Positions 1-9,038 are shown, counted from the stretch's first letter. The stretch: 64,000 bases of DNA from G965215055 sp965215055 (GCA_965215055.1 OZ244046.1:1054001-1118000); one strand, 5' to 3'. Numbers and translations: made by a program. The notes: a model not told the origin generated them from the letters alone.

Positions 1-909
1 GACCCTGACGACGTCTGGAAGGGCACCTATCATGAAGAAGGCGCTTTTTTATATAACGAATGGGACTACGCGCGCCAGCATTATCGAAAAAACTGGTGCG
101 TATTGAGAGAGCGTGACGTGCATCCGCAGCACGACGACTTTATTGCTGATACCTTGACCAAGCACCGGGGAATTATCAGGTCACTGCGCCGCACGTTTGA
201 AGCCATGCGTGGTGAAGACAGGCGCCTGAAAAAACAATCGTCTGGCGAAGACATTGATATTGACGCGGTCGTCGAATTCTTTGCAGACGCAAAGACAGGC
301 CTGGAAATGTCTGATGAATTATTCACGAAAATGCATAAAGTAGACCGCGACATTGCAGTGATGTTCATGGTAGATATGAGCGGTTCCACCAAGGGATGGA
401 TAAACGACGTTGAACGTGAATCACTGGTATTGTTGTGTGAAGCCCTCGAGACGCTGGGCGACCGTTACGCGATCTACGGTTTCTCAGGCATGACGCGCAA
501 ACGCTGCGAGTTGTTTCGGATCAAGCGTTTTGAAGACGCCTACAGTGATGAAGTACGAGCGAGAATTAGTGGCATTCATCCACAGGACTACACGCGCATG
601 GGCGTTGCAATTCGGCACTTGACCAAACTGCTGAGTGCAATCGAGGCAAGGACCAAGTTACTGATTACGCTATCGGATGGTAAACCGGATGACTACTTGA
701 GCTATCGAGGCGAATACGGCATTGAAGATACCCGCCAGGCCCTGTTCGAAACGCGACAACTCGGCATCTATCCTTTTTGTATTACGATTGACGAGCAGGC
801 AAGTGACTACCTGCCGCACATGTACGGAACAATCAACTACGTAATCGTGACAGACGTTAGTGAACTACCTTTCAAGGTATCGGATATCTATCGACAACTC
901 ACTACGTGA
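1..909 (+). CDS. NorD/CbbO-type VWA domain protein (C-terminal part)
   Basis: The reading frame is open from the first base, so the N-terminal half lies outside the window. The last ~180 residues form a von Willebrand factor A domain with the MIDAS motif DMSGSTKG and the later metal-site region TLSDGKPDDY. This layout, with a charged helical stretch before the VWA domain, fits NorD and CbbO, which work with MoxR-type AAA+ ATPases to activate nitric oxide reductase or Rubisco. The AAA partner would be expected upstream, out of view, so NorD and CbbO cannot be told apart here. An internal TTG at 103 is not the true start because the upstream codons continue the same conserved protein. Confidence 0.85.
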   Translation, partial: DPDDVWKGTYHEEGAFLYNEWDYARQHYRKNWCVLRERDVHPQHDDFIADTLTKHRGIIRSLRRTFEAMRGEDRRLKKQSSGEDIDIDAVVEFFADAKTGLEMSDELFTKMHKVDRDIAVMFMVDMSGSTKGWINDVERESLVLLCEALETLGDRYAIYGFSGMTRKRCELFRIKRFEDAYSDEVRARISGIHPQDYTRMGVAIRHLTKLLSAIEARTKLLITLSDGKPDDYLSYRGEYGIEDTRQALFETRQLGIYPFCITIDEQASDYLPHMYGTINYVIVTDVSELPFKVSDIYRQLTT

Positions 910-1115
910 CCAACAAGGCACTCAAGGCAAGTGCCCAGGCTATCTACAAGATTTTAATCGGCAGTATAAAAGCCAAAGACAGTGCTACGATGAGAACTGC
1001 GGTTTCCAGCCATAACAAGACTGTAAAGTTATCGATCCCTGAAAAAGACTTCTTCATGCTCCTATCCTCTATAGTTGGTACGAATTTTAAGCATATTATA
1101 TGCTTTCTATATTAG
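906..1115 (+). CDS. small hypothetical protein, doubtful
   Basis: A GTG-started frame of 69 codons overlaps the stop of the VWA gene by four bases, an arrangement typical of translational coupling. The predicted peptide starts with a lysine/alanine-rich helix and runs into an AT-rich tail coding for hydrophobic residues. I recognise no domain. It may be a real small coupled gene or the decayed start of a longer one whose end was lost in the AT-rich stretch that follows. Confidence 0.25.
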   Translation: MTNKALKASAQAIYKILIGSIKAKDSATMRTAVSSHNKTVKLSIPEKDFFMLLSSIVGTNFKHIICFLY

Positions 1116-1165
1116 TATATTATTATATTTTTATAATACTTTTAATACTCAAATATAGATATATG
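1083..1165. other. AT-rich low-complexity intergenic stretch
   Basis: The sequence is almost entirely A and T, with repeated TATAT/ATATTA words. It separates rightward genes from a leftward block, and no terminator hairpin was found. It may be a recombination scar or simply a junction between two oppositely oriented gene groups. Confidence 0.5.
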
Positions 1166-1196
1166 CCTAAAACCCTGTCTGACGTGTTTGCAATTT

Positions 1197-1814
1197 TTAA
1201 TTGCAGCCAGGGTTGTTACGCGGTTCAGACGTTAACACCCTGTCTACTCTTTTACGCAGATGCGGAATGGTTTCAGACTCGAACCAACTGTTATTTTTCA
1301 ACCACCTGGTATTTCTCGGCGAAGGGTGCGGCAACGGAAAGTATTCAGGCCCATACTGCCGCCAGGCTCTCACCGTCTTGGCAAGTGTTGGACCAGGATT
1401 TGTCAAATAGTACTTTTGCGCGTACCAGCCAACAAGCAGGGCAAGTCGAATATTCGGCAGCAGGCGTAATAATTTCTGGTGCCATAACTCCGCACACTCC
1501 TTACGAGGTGGCAAATCACCCGAAGGACCCTTGCCTGGATAGCAGAATCCCATCGGGATAATTGCAATCTTGGTGTCATCATAAAAAACGTCGTCACTGA
1601 TACTCATCCACGCTCGCAGGCGTTTACCACTGGGATCATTCCAGGGTATGCCGCTTTGGTGCACCTTGATACCCGGTGCTTGGCCAACGATGAGAATTTT
1701 GGCACTGCGCTTCGCCCGCAAAACCGGGTTTGGCCCAAGTGGCAATTCCGCCTGGCAGTTCCGACAGGAGCGAACTTCGGCAAGCAACCGATCCAGTTTC
1801 GTCAAGCCCGCCAT
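1197..1814 (-). CDS. uracil-DNA glycosylase family protein (HI_0220.2-like)
   Basis: The protein has the UDG-superfamily signatures in order: a Cys-x-x-Cys near the N-terminus (CRNC), the substrate-loop motif GQAPG, the conserved block MGFCYPG, and HPSPRN near the C-terminus. These match the HI_0220.2 branch of the family, which is related to family 4/5 uracil-DNA glycosylases but poorly characterised; base-excision repair is an inference. The ATG at 1814 was chosen; a TTG two codons upstream (1820) is an alternative. The gene starts a few bases after the stop of its upstream leftward neighbour, so the two are likely cotranscribed. Confidence 0.8.
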   Translation of the reverse strand: MAGLTKLDRLLAEVRSCRNCQAELPLGPNPVLRAKRSAKILIVGQAPGIKVHQSGIPWNDPSGKRLRAWMSISDDVFYDDTKIAIIPMGFCYPGKGPSGDLPPRKECAELWHQKLLRLLPNIRLALLVGWYAQKYYLTNPGPTLAKTVRAWRQYGPEYFPLPHPSPRNTRWLKNNSWFESETIPHLRKRVDRVLTSEPRNNPGCN

Positions 1815-1820
1815 CGACAA

Positions 1821-2285
1821 TCAAGAATCCCGTTTCTTTTTCGGGTTGCTGCGACGCCTCATTTGATAGCTGGTAATCCTTCGCATGAGTTGCGAATAGG
1901 GAAGATTTTCCAACCCTCCAAACTTTTCTTTTGCCGTCGTGACCAGGGCATCGATATCTTCAACTGCCTCGGTCGGACGGCGTTCGACCTGGGCCTGCAA
2001 GCCCAGTAATCCACCGTTTTGGACTTTAATTTCCTGTGCATGCGCCAATGCCTGGTCGACGTCCAGGCGCTGCAACGCGAAGCGTGCATTCTTGCGCAGC
2101 ATCGAGATCAATTCGCTGCAATATTGCAAGCCTTGCATGGAAGTACAGGCCACGCCTTCACGATCAGCCAGGTTAAAACGCTGTGCCTTGCTGCAATTAC
2201 AAATGCGCGAGTTGATCGCCTTTTCAAATACACAGCGTTGAGGGTTGATGTGATTATAGGTGCTTTTATATTGTTGCTCATCCAT
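1821..2285 (-). CDS. conserved Cys-rich hypothetical protein
   Basis: The product is 154 residues from the ATG at 2285 (MDEQQYKSTY); an earlier in-frame start exists but lies in sequence with no coding look. The N-terminal third has five cysteines (about residues 18, 29, 31, 47 and 56), including a Cys-x-Cys pair, which suggests a zinc or Fe-S site. The middle is helical and the end is very basic (RRRSNPKKK), as in nucleic-acid-contacting tails. It abuts the UDG-like gene and is probably in the same operon, which makes a DNA-linked role possible but unproven. I do not recognise the family by name. Confidence 0.65.
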   Translation of the reverse strand: MDEQQYKSTYNHINPQRCVFEKAINSRICNCSKAQRFNLADREGVACTSMQGLQYCSELISMLRKNARFALQRLDVDQALAHAQEIKVQNGGLLGLQAQVERRPTEAVEDIDALVTTAKEKFGGLENLPYSQLMRRITSYQMRRRSNPKKKRDS

Positions 2286-2321
2286 GTCCTGAATGCCCCG
2301 CAACCCCTCGCGCACAGTGTA

Positions 2322-2561
2322 TTACTTTTCCCATTCCCTCAAAATCGGTGCCTCTCTGGGTTCACGTAACCGCTGTTCTGCTTCAAGCTCATTTTCTGCA
2401 AATATCATTCTTATACTGGTTCGGCTATCAATCTCCAGCACCTCGCGCTGCTCCCTGACAAACTTTTTGGCGTGCTTGAACGCATCATAGCTGTCAATGC
2501 ACTCAAGCTCCTTAACGGCCCCGGTAGATGCCAATGTGATTTTATAAACAAAGTACGGCAT
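2322..2561 (-). CDS. small conserved hypothetical protein
   Basis: A 79-residue protein beginning MPYFVYKIT and ending in a charged helix rich in Glu and Arg. A beta-hairpin start followed by long helices is suggested by residue pattern only. No catalytic or binding motif is visible. It precedes the two genes below it on the same strand with short gaps, so a three-gene leftward operon ending in the UDG-like protein is plausible. It is divergent from the Rieske ferredoxin gene, and the roughly 40-base gap must hold both promoters. Confidence 0.6.
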   Translation of the reverse strand: MPYFVYKITLASTGAVKELECIDSYDAFKHAKKFVREQREVLEIDSRTSIRMIFAENELEAEQRLREPREAPILREWEK

Positions 2562-2600
2562 GATTTACTTTTCAAAAATTACCACTTCATATTAATTATA

Positions 2601-2936
2601 ATGAGTTCATCATCAAAATATATCGACGTTGCAGCAGTTGCAGACCTCGCGCCGGGCAATACCCTGAAAATTGCCACCCCTGCAGGTGCTATTTTACTCG
2701 CCAACGTCTCAGGCAAACTATATGCTGTTGATGATACATGCACCCATGAAGACTCTTCCCTGTCCCTTGGTTGTCTCAAGGGCGAACTGGTAAGTTGCAC
2801 CCTGCATGGAAGCCGTTTTAACGTGCGTACCGGCCAACCTGAGGAAGAGCCTGCAACAGAGGCCCTGTGCCGCTACCCCGTCCGCGTAAGAGACAGTCGT
2901 ATAGAGATCTGCCTTGAACCCACCGGGGAAGCGTAA
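2601..2936 (+). CDS. Rieske-type [2Fe-2S] ferredoxin
   Basis: The 111-residue soluble protein carries a Rieske cluster site: Cys47-Thr-His49 and Cys66-x-x-His69, two ligands in each half. There is no signal peptide or membrane segment, so it is the small soluble ferredoxin type that feeds oxygenases, not the cytochrome bc1 subunit. The start is the ATG at 2601; the open frame extends upstream without a recognisable domain. Its stop directly abuts the ATG of the ferredoxin reductase gene, so the pair probably forms an NADPH to FAD to [2Fe-2S] electron chain. No oxygenase partner is adjacent. Confidence 0.85.
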   Translation: MSSSSKYIDVAAVADLAPGNTLKIATPAGAILLANVSGKLYAVDDTCTHEDSSLSLGCLKGELVSCTLHGSRFNVRTGQPEEEPATEALCRYPVRVRDSRIEICLEPTGEA

Positions 2937-3680
2937 ATGAGCAATTGGGTACGGGGCAGCGTAGTTGCCAACAAGCACTGGACGGAACGCCTGTATTCTC
3001 TTCGCATAGAGGCTGATATCGATCCATTTGTTGCTGGCCAGTATGGCCGTCTTGGGCTGGACATCGGCGACCAGATTGTCGGCCGTCCTTATTCCTTCGT
3101 GAACGCACCTCGTGAAGACACCCATGAATTCTACTCGATAGTAGTCCCCGAAGGCCTGCTCTCACCCAGGCTTGCCAGGCTGAATGCCGGTGATTCGATA
3201 TGGATTGACAAGCGCGTCAACGGTTTTTTCACTTTGAACGAAGTACCCGACAGCCGCGATATCTGGATGTTGTCAACGGGCACGGCCATAGGCCCATTTT
3301 TATCTATCCTGAAATTTGATGAAGTCTGGCGGCGATTTGAAAACATCATACTGGTACACGCCGTACGATTTGCCAAGGAATTAACCTATCAGGACACCCT
3401 GCAAAAACTCGGCGAGAAACATAAAGACCGACTTCAAACAGTGTCTTTTGTAAGCCGCGAAAAAACCGACTTTGCATTGCCAGGCCGCATTCCCACGGCA
3501 ATAGAGAACGGCATGCTTGAAGACAAGGCAGGCATTGCCATCCATCCGGATGACTCTCAAGTCATGCTATGTGGCAATCCCGACATGCTTGCCGACACGC
3601 GCGCTACACTTGCAAAAAAGGGCCTGAAGAAAAATCTGCGCCGTACTCCAGGGCACGTCACCACCGAGAGCTACTGGTAG
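2937..3680 (+). CDS. fpr: ferredoxin--NADP(+) reductase
   Basis: The 247-residue length and motifs match bacterial Fpr. The FAD-binding motif RPYSFV is at about residues 50-55, the NADP-binding glycine motif STGTAIGPFLS at 113-123, a CGNP motif lies near the end, and the C-terminus ends in an aromatic residue (ESYW), as is usual for this subclass. It transfers electrons between NADP(H) and ferredoxin or flavodoxin in the cytoplasm. Placement immediately after a Rieske ferredoxin gene suggests that ferredoxin is a partner. Confidence 0.9.
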   Translation: MSNWVRGSVVANKHWTERLYSLRIEADIDPFVAGQYGRLGLDIGDQIVGRPYSFVNAPREDTHEFYSIVVPEGLLSPRLARLNAGDSIWIDKRVNGFFTLNEVPDSRDIWMLSTGTAIGPFLSILKFDEVWRRFENIILVHAVRFAKELTYQDTLQKLGEKHKDRLQTVSFVSREKTDFALPGRIPTAIENGMLEDKAGIAIHPDDSQVMLCGNPDMLADTRATLAKKGLKKNLRRTPGHVTTESYW

Positions 3681-3696
3681 CACCGCGCACTCAAAA

Positions 3697-4197
3697 TCAA
3701 CCGGGAACTTTTTTAGGGTAATCAAGGCTGACCAGCTTACCCCCGTACATGGTGACAGCCTTCCACGTATCTACACGAAATTCAATCTGTGCCATACCGC
3801 AGGTTGGCAGGTTGTCAATCCCTGCGTTGCCCAGGTAGTTGCATAAATTCGTAAAGCCGGGATTATGGCCGACCAGCATGACGCACTCGTAACTATCGTC
3901 AATACCGGTTACAACGTTTACAAGCGCATCCAGCCCGGCCTCATAAATAGCGGGCTCGCGTAGAATGTCACCTTCTTCGACGCCTGTCTCTCCGGCAATA
4001 ATCTCGGCAGTAGTGATAGCGCGAACTGCGGGACTGGAAATGATGACATCAGCTTTATAATTACGCCTTGCCAGTCTTTTACCCATCTCGGGGGCGTCCC
4101 TGAACCCTCGCCCGTTCAGCGGTCGATCAAAATCGCGCAAACCTGGATCATCCCAGCTCGACTTGGCGTGGCGAACAAGCATTATCGTCAGTGACAT
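3697..4197 (-). CDS. sixA: SixA-like phosphohistidine phosphatase
   Basis: A 166-residue histidine phosphatase (RHG family). The phospho-accepting His10 sits in LVRHAKS, followed by DFDRPLNGRG, and the second catalytic His111 lies in LVGHNPG. The short single-domain form fits SixA, which removes phosphate from phosphohistidine in phosphotransfer proteins; substrate is inferred from family only. It is convergent with fpr (16-base gap) and codirectional with the sugar-phosphate isomerase gene. Confidence 0.85.
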   Translation of the reverse strand: MSLTIMLVRHAKSSWDDPGLRDFDRPLNGRGFRDAPEMGKRLARRNYKADVIISSPAVRAITTAEIIAGETGVEEGDILREPAIYEAGLDALVNVVTGIDDSYECVMLVGHNPGFTNLCNYLGNAGIDNLPTCGMAQIEFRVDTWKAVTMYGGKLVSLDYPKKVPG

Positions 4198-4266
4198 GTT
4201 ACTGCACCCTCGCTAAAGGGCTTGCCGTCGGCACCAGTTGGAGATAACACTTTCTCACAACGGGTA

Positions 4267-4860
4267 TCAGCGCGTTTCCTCGCGTGCCTTACTGCCAAGA
4301 TAACCACCGTGGTGGCGTTTGCCGAAATCCTTCCGACCGAACCCTCTCATCTCCATTAACAACAAGGCCAGCGCGTCACTAATCGCGAGCATTGCTGCAA
4401 TACTTGAAGTAGGCGTCAGACCCAATCGACACGCCTCCTTGATCGTACCCATATCAATCACTACGTCGCTTAATTCGCGCAGCTTCGAGTCCGGGTGCGA
4501 GGTAATTCCGATCACGGTATGCAATCCCAGTTCACGCCCGGCAACCAGCAGGTCCAGCACCTCGCGTGTTTTGCCACTGGTCGAAAAGGCAACGATGGCG
4601 TCGTTTTCCTCGATCAGCCCCAAGTCACCATGGGCAGCCTCGCCCGGATGTACGAACGACGCCGGCGTTCCGGTTGAACACAGCGTCGCGGAAAACTTGT
4701 TGGCGACGTGACCTGCCTTACCCATTCCCGTAGTCAGCACCTTGCCGGCACACTCCTTCAACAGGTGTACGGCGCGTTCAAACTCATCCGTTACCGGGAT
4801 AGAAGTTATTGCCCGTGCCTCTTGCGCAAATATATCTTTTACACGTTTCTTGATATCCAT
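4267..4860 (-). CDS. SIS-domain sugar-phosphate isomerase (KdsD/GutQ-like, no CBS domains)
   Basis: The 197-residue product is a single SIS domain resembling the N-terminal part of arabinose-5-phosphate isomerase: TGMGKAGHVANKF, then TPASFVHPGEAAHGDLG and the phosphate-binding STSGKT loop. Standard KdsD/KpsF proteins have about 320 residues with two C-terminal CBS domains, which are absent here. Short homologues exist and could act on arabinose 5-phosphate (Kdo synthesis) or another aldose/ketose phosphate. It shares its strand with sixA and the FAH-family gene. The exact substrate is uncertain. Confidence 0.8.
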   Translation of the reverse strand: MDIKKRVKDIFAQEARAITSIPVTDEFERAVHLLKECAGKVLTTGMGKAGHVANKFSATLCSTGTPASFVHPGEAAHGDLGLIEENDAIVAFSTSGKTREVLDLLVAGRELGLHTVIGITSHPDSKLRELSDVVIDMGTIKEACRLGLTPTSSIAAMLAISDALALLLMEMRGFGRKDFGKRHHGGYLGSKAREETR

Positions 4861-4902
4861 GTTGCTTCCGTTTTAATGCATGGCCAACACACCGTCAGCA
4901 GG

Positions 4903-5793
4903 TTAAGCGGCGACAATTGCATTGCGGACCACGCCAATCGACTCTATTTCACACTCTACTACATCCCCCGGCATTAAATACTCGGGTGGATTACGCACGT
5001 ACCCTACGCCACTTGGTGTTCCGGTAGCAATAATGTCACCGGGTTCAAGCACCATTCCTTGCGAAAGACTTTCAATTACTGCTGCGACGTCAAAAATCTG
5101 AAACTTCGTATTCGAGCTTTGCTTTATTTTGCTATTAACGCGGCTTTGCAGGTCAAGCACCTGGGGATTGGGAATTTCATCAGCCGTCACAATCCACGGT
5201 CCCATCGGGCATGCCCCGGTAAAACTCTTACCGATAAAAAACTGCTTGTGACGCTTCTGGTAATCGCGCGCCGATACATCATTGATAACCGTATAACCAA
5301 AAACATGTTCAAGCGCACGCGCACGTGCAATTCCCTTGCCGCCCTTGCCAATAACTACACCCAGTTCCACCTCCCAATCCATCTTGTTTGAAACCTCGAG
5401 ATTCACCGGAATATCGGCATATGGGCCATTCATGCTGGTCACGGCCTTGGTAAACACGATGGGATACTTGGGCAGCTTGGGCGCTTCAATCGCATTACCC
5501 GTGGTTTCCTCGACGTGCTCGATATAATTCCAGCCAAGGCACATGATATTCTGACGTGGTCTTGGAATTGGTGACAACAGCTCCACTTCCGACAAGGGAA
5601 TCCACCGTTCGCGGCTGGTTTGCTCAACAAGCCCGCGCAAGGCCTGCAAGGCCTGCTCACAATTGTCGATCACCTGCAACATGCCGTCCAGTTCAGTTGG
5701 CCAGTCGGCACTCAATGCAGGCATCAGCACGTTATCGGCCTGCACCACGGCAAGATGCACTTGCCCATTGTAATTACACGTCGCTAATCGCAT
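4903..5793 (-). CDS. fumarylacetoacetate hydrolase family protein
   Basis: The 296-residue protein has the FAH fold signature: GWNYIEHVEE at about residue 88, metal ligands in the WEVELGVVIG segment (Glu141, Glu143) and Asp172 in NDVSARD, and a C-terminal GTPSGVGY motif. The family includes hydrolases, decarboxylases and isomerases of acylpyruvate-like compounds; the bacterial proteins closest in length often act as acylpyruvases or oxaloacetate decarboxylases. No degradation pathway genes are adjacent, so the substrate stays open. It is divergent from the DedA-flavoprotein gene. Confidence 0.85.
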   Translation of the reverse strand: MRLATCNYNGQVHLAVVQADNVLMPALSADWPTELDGMLQVIDNCEQALQALRGLVEQTSRERWIPLSEVELLSPIPRPRQNIMCLGWNYIEHVEETTGNAIEAPKLPKYPIVFTKAVTSMNGPYADIPVNLEVSNKMDWEVELGVVIGKGGKGIARARALEHVFGYTVINDVSARDYQKRHKQFFIGKSFTGACPMGPWIVTADEIPNPQVLDLQSRVNSKIKQSSNTKFQIFDVAAVIESLSQGMVLEPGDIIATGTPSGVGYVRNPPEYLMPGDVVECEIESIGVVRNAIVAA

Positions 5794-5895
5794 AGAAACC
5801 TCAATTGTACAGCTTGAGCCGCAGTTATAGTGTAAAGTCTGAGTCCATCCTTACGCATCCGTCAAACGCATGAAACTCACCGTGGTCAGGATAAC

Positions 5896-8022
5896 GTGAA
5901 AAAAATAATCATCTTGCTACTCATTGCGACCTTGACCGCCTGTTTTTTCATCTTTGGCCTGCATCAATATTTTGACTTTGCCCATGTCAAGTCACAACAA
6001 CAAGTCATCATGGATTATGCTCACGCGTACCCCTTGAAGACCATATTGATATTTTTCTTCATATATACCGTGGTGGCGGGCCTGTCCTTACCGGCCGTCG
6101 GGATAATGTCGATCCTGGCGGGGGCAATTTTCGGCTTGTTTACGGGAGTAGCTATCGTATTACTCGCGGCAACTATTGGTGCAACCATTGCATTCTGGTT
6201 TTCACGCTATGTATTTCGTGACCTCGTGCAAAACCGCTTTGGCGACAAATTGCAGGCCATCAACCGGGGCATTGAAAAAGACGGTGCATTTTACCTGTTC
6301 ACACTTCGACTCATCCCGATCTTTCCTTTTTTCGTCATCAACCTGGCCATGGGGCTTACTCCCATGCGTACAACCGTATTTTTCGCAACCAGCCTGCTGG
6401 GCATGGTCGCCGGCTCGTTCGTATTCGTTAACATCGGCACCCAGCTTGCAAACGTAGAATCACTGGACGGAATACTCACTCCCGGGATCCTGTTTGCATT
6501 CGTACTCCTGGCAATCTTCCCCTGGCTTGCCAGAAAAATCGTAACCACGTTGAAAGCACGGCGCGCGTATAAAAACTTCACTCGACCCAAAAAATTCGAC
6601 TACAACGTTATCGTCATCGGCGCTGGCTCCGCGGGCCTGGTTTCAGCTTACATCGCAACAACCGTCAAGGCCAGGGTCGCCCTGATAGAGAAAAACAAGA
6701 TGGGTGGAGACTGTCTAAACACCGGCTGCGTTCCCTCCAAGGCACTGATACGCTCGGCAAAGTTTATTACCCAGGCCAGGCGCGCGGAACAATATGGTTG
6801 CCAGCAAACGGAGATAAAGTTTGACTTCAAAGACATCATGGCGCGCGTGCATCGAGTGATTAAAACAGTCGAGCCGCATGACTCCGTGGAGCGTTACACG
6901 GCGCTTGGCGTTGAGTGCATACAGGGCGAAGCCAGGCTGAAAGACCCCTGGACAGTGGAGGTCAATGGAAAGACCTTGACCACCAGGACCGTCATCCTGG
7001 CTACCGGTGCCACCCCTGTTATTCCGAACGTACCCGGCCTGGGTGATGACTACTACACCTCCGACACCATTTGGAACCTGGCCGAACTACCACGACAGAT
7101 GGTAGTGCTGGGAGGAGGTCCAATTGGCTGTGAACTGGCCCAGTGTTTTGCCCGCTTTGGAACGTGCGTCACACTGGTACAGAGGGCTTCCCGGATCATG
7201 AAGCGGGAAGACCCCGAGATTTCAGAGATGGTCGCCGAAAGCCTTGCACGGGACGGCGTTCAAATCAGGACACAGCACGCCGCGGTAGAAGTAGTAGGAC
7301 GTGACGACTCAAAGACCCTGGTTTGCAGTCACCAGGACAAAAATATAAAAATTCCATTTGACGTCATACTTGTCGCAGTTGGACGCAAGCTGCACACGCG
7401 GGGCGTTTGGGATGAAAACCTGGAAATCGAAGTCGGACAAAACGGCAAACTCGAGTTGAACGAATACCTGCAAACGAACTATTCCAACATCTACGCCTGC
7501 GGGGACGTTGCAGGCCCCTATCAATTCACCCATGCCGCGGGCCATCAAGCCTGGTATACCAGCGTAAACGCCTTATTCGGAAGGTTCAAAAAGTTTCGCG
7601 TTGACTATTCCATCATGCCATGGTGTACGTTTACAGAACCTGAAGTCGCACGAGTGGGTCTTAATGAAAAAGACGCACGCAAACAAAACATTGAATACGA
7701 AGTAACGCGATATGACATCTCTGACCTGGACCGCGCCATCGCCGATGAAGAAGCGCACGGCGTAGTAAAAGTGATCACGCCCGCAGGCAAAGACAAGATA
7801 CTCGGCGTAACGATCGTCGCCGATCACGCGGGAGATCTAATTACCGAATACATCCTGGCAATGAAACACAAACTGGGCCTGAACAAGATTCTCGGCACTA
7901 TTCACGTTTACCCTACCATGGCAGAAGCAAACAAATACGCGGCTGGTGAATGGAAAAAGGCACACGCACCTGAAAAGGTACTACGCTGGCTGCAAAGATA
8001 CCATGCTTTTCAACGTGGTTAG
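5896..8022 (+). CDS. DedA/TVP38 membrane domain fused to FAD-dependent disulfide oxidoreductase
   Basis: The 708-residue protein has two parts. Residues ~1-220 hold several hydrophobic helices of the TVP38/TMEM64 (VTT, DedA-like) family. From ~residue 235 there is a full pyridine-nucleotide-disulfide oxidoreductase: FAD motif VIGAGSAGLVSAY, redox pair Cys273/Cys278 in GGDCLNTGCVPSK, an NAD-binding GGGPIGCE motif, and a dimerisation domain with HVYPTMAEAN. It resembles mercuric reductase and dihydrolipoamide dehydrogenase but lacks the C-terminal vicinal cysteines of MerA. A GTG at 5896 is the start. arsS follows within 26 bases, suggesting a joint role in arsenic or sulfur redox chemistry at the membrane. 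Confidence 0.88.
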   Translation: MKKIIILLLIATLTACFFIFGLHQYFDFAHVKSQQQVIMDYAHAYPLKTILIFFFIYTVVAGLSLPAVGIMSILAGAIFGLFTGVAIVLLAATIGATIAFWFSRYVFRDLVQNRFGDKLQAINRGIEKDGAFYLFTLRLIPIFPFFVINLAMGLTPMRTTVFFATSLLGMVAGSFVFVNIGTQLANVESLDGILTPGILFAFVLLAIFPWLARKIVTTLKARRAYKNFTRPKKFDYNVIVIGAGSAGLVSAYIATTVKARVALIEKNKMGGDCLNTGCVPSKALIRSAKFITQARRAEQYGCQQTEIKFDFKDIMARVHRVIKTVEPHDSVERYTALGVECIQGEARLKDPWTVEVNGKTLTTRTVILATGATPVIPNVPGLGDDYYTSDTIWNLAELPRQMVVLGGGPIGCELAQCFARFGTCVTLVQRASRIMKREDPEISEMVAESLARDGVQIRTQHAAVEVVGRDDSKTLVCSHQDKNIKIPFDVILVAVGRKLHTRGVWDENLEIEVGQNGKLELNEYLQTNYSNIYACGDVAGPYQFTHAAGHQAWYTSVNALFGRFKKFRVDYSIMPWCTFTEPEVARVGLNEKDARKQNIEYEVTRYDISDLDRAIADEEAHGVVKVITPAGKDKILGVTIVADHAGDLITEYILAMKHKLGLNKILGTIHVYPTMAEANKYAAGEWKKAHAPEKVLRWLQRYHAFQRG

Positions 8023-8048
8023 AACGCCTTAACCGTATACACGCACCC

Positions 8049-9014
8049 ATGCACGAGACGCTTCACCTGTTAAAGCAAACGGATTTCCCAAGAATTCACC
8101 GCGGCAAAGTCACGACCTTGCAAATCAACCTCGGTTATCGATGCAATCAATCTTGCGTGCACTGTCACGTTAACGCCGGCCCTCACCGCCACGAAATGAT
8201 GTCCGCGCAAAATATCGAAGTCGTAATCGAATATCTACGGGCGCAGGACATAAAAACACTTGACATAACCGGGGGTGCGCCTGAACTGCATCCCCAATTC
8301 AGAGAACTGGCAAGTGCTGCACGGGAACAATCGTTACACGTGATAGATCGTTGTAACCTGACTATTCTCGAAGAGCCGACACAGAAAGACCTGGCGAATT
8401 TTCTGGCTGAACACCAGGTGGAAATCGTGGCTTCACTGCCCTGTTATCTTGAAGAAAACGTCGACAGGCAACGTGGTAAAGGCGTGTTTCAAAAAAGCAT
8501 CCAGGCGCTGCAAAGACTCAATGCGCTCGGTTACGGCAACAACCATGAACACCTGAAACTTGTCCTGGTATACAACCCGCAGGGGCCGCAACTTCCTCCT
8601 CCGCAAGAACCACTGGAAAACGACTATCGTAAATTCTTGGCAAAACACGACATTACTTTCGATCGCCTGTTCACCATAACCAACATGCCCATCCAGAGAT
8701 TCGGCAGCACCCTGGTCAGCCAGGGAAAGTTCAAGGAATACATGCAACTGTTACGAGACGCCTACTTTGAAAAAAACCTGCAATCCGTGATGTGCCGTTC
8801 GTTGATCAGCGTAGACTGGCGGGGCTACGTATACGACTGCGACTTCAACCAGATGCTCGGGCTCGGCATCCCTTACGGAAACCGGTTACACACGCACCTG
8901 TCGGAACTGGTGCATACAGACCTGGAAAACAACGAAATCACCGTCGCCGACCATTGCTACGGGTGTACCGCTGGCCAGGGCAGCAGTTGCAGCGGTGCGC
9001 TGAATCCATCCTGA
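8049..9014 (+). CDS. arsS: arsenosugar biosynthesis radical SAM protein ArsS
   Basis: The radical SAM cluster motif Cys32-x3-Cys36-x2-Cys39 (in RCNQSCVHCH) is followed by VNAGP, and a C-terminal domain carries a cysteine cluster ending HCYGCTAGQGSSCSG. This matches the ArsS (DUF3641) family, proposed to transfer the deoxyadenosyl group to dimethylarsenite on the way to arsenosugars. No ArsM methyltransferase gene is visible here. It follows the DedA-flavoprotein gene closely and is probably cotranscribed. All cysteine positions are encoded as Cys; there is no in-frame TGA. It is convergent with the MotB-like gene. Confidence 0.85.
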   Translation: MHETLHLLKQTDFPRIHRGKVTTLQINLGYRCNQSCVHCHVNAGPHRHEMMSAQNIEVVIEYLRAQDIKTLDITGGAPELHPQFRELASAAREQSLHVIDRCNLTILEEPTQKDLANFLAEHQVEIVASLPCYLEENVDRQRGKGVFQKSIQALQRLNALGYGNNHEHLKLVLVYNPQGPQLPPPQEPLENDYRKFLAKHDITFDRLFTITNMPIQRFGSTLVSQGKFKEYMQLLRDAYFEKNLQSVMCRSLISVDWRGYVYDCDFNQMLGLGIPYGNRLHTHLSELVHTDLENNEITVADHCYGCTAGQGSSCSGALNPS

Positions 9015-9038
9015 CTGCCAACCCGGGAGACCGTGCGG

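Noticed and set aside
8049..9014. ArsS as selenoprotein
   Set aside because: All motif positions are Cys codons and no in-frame TGA occurs before the stop.
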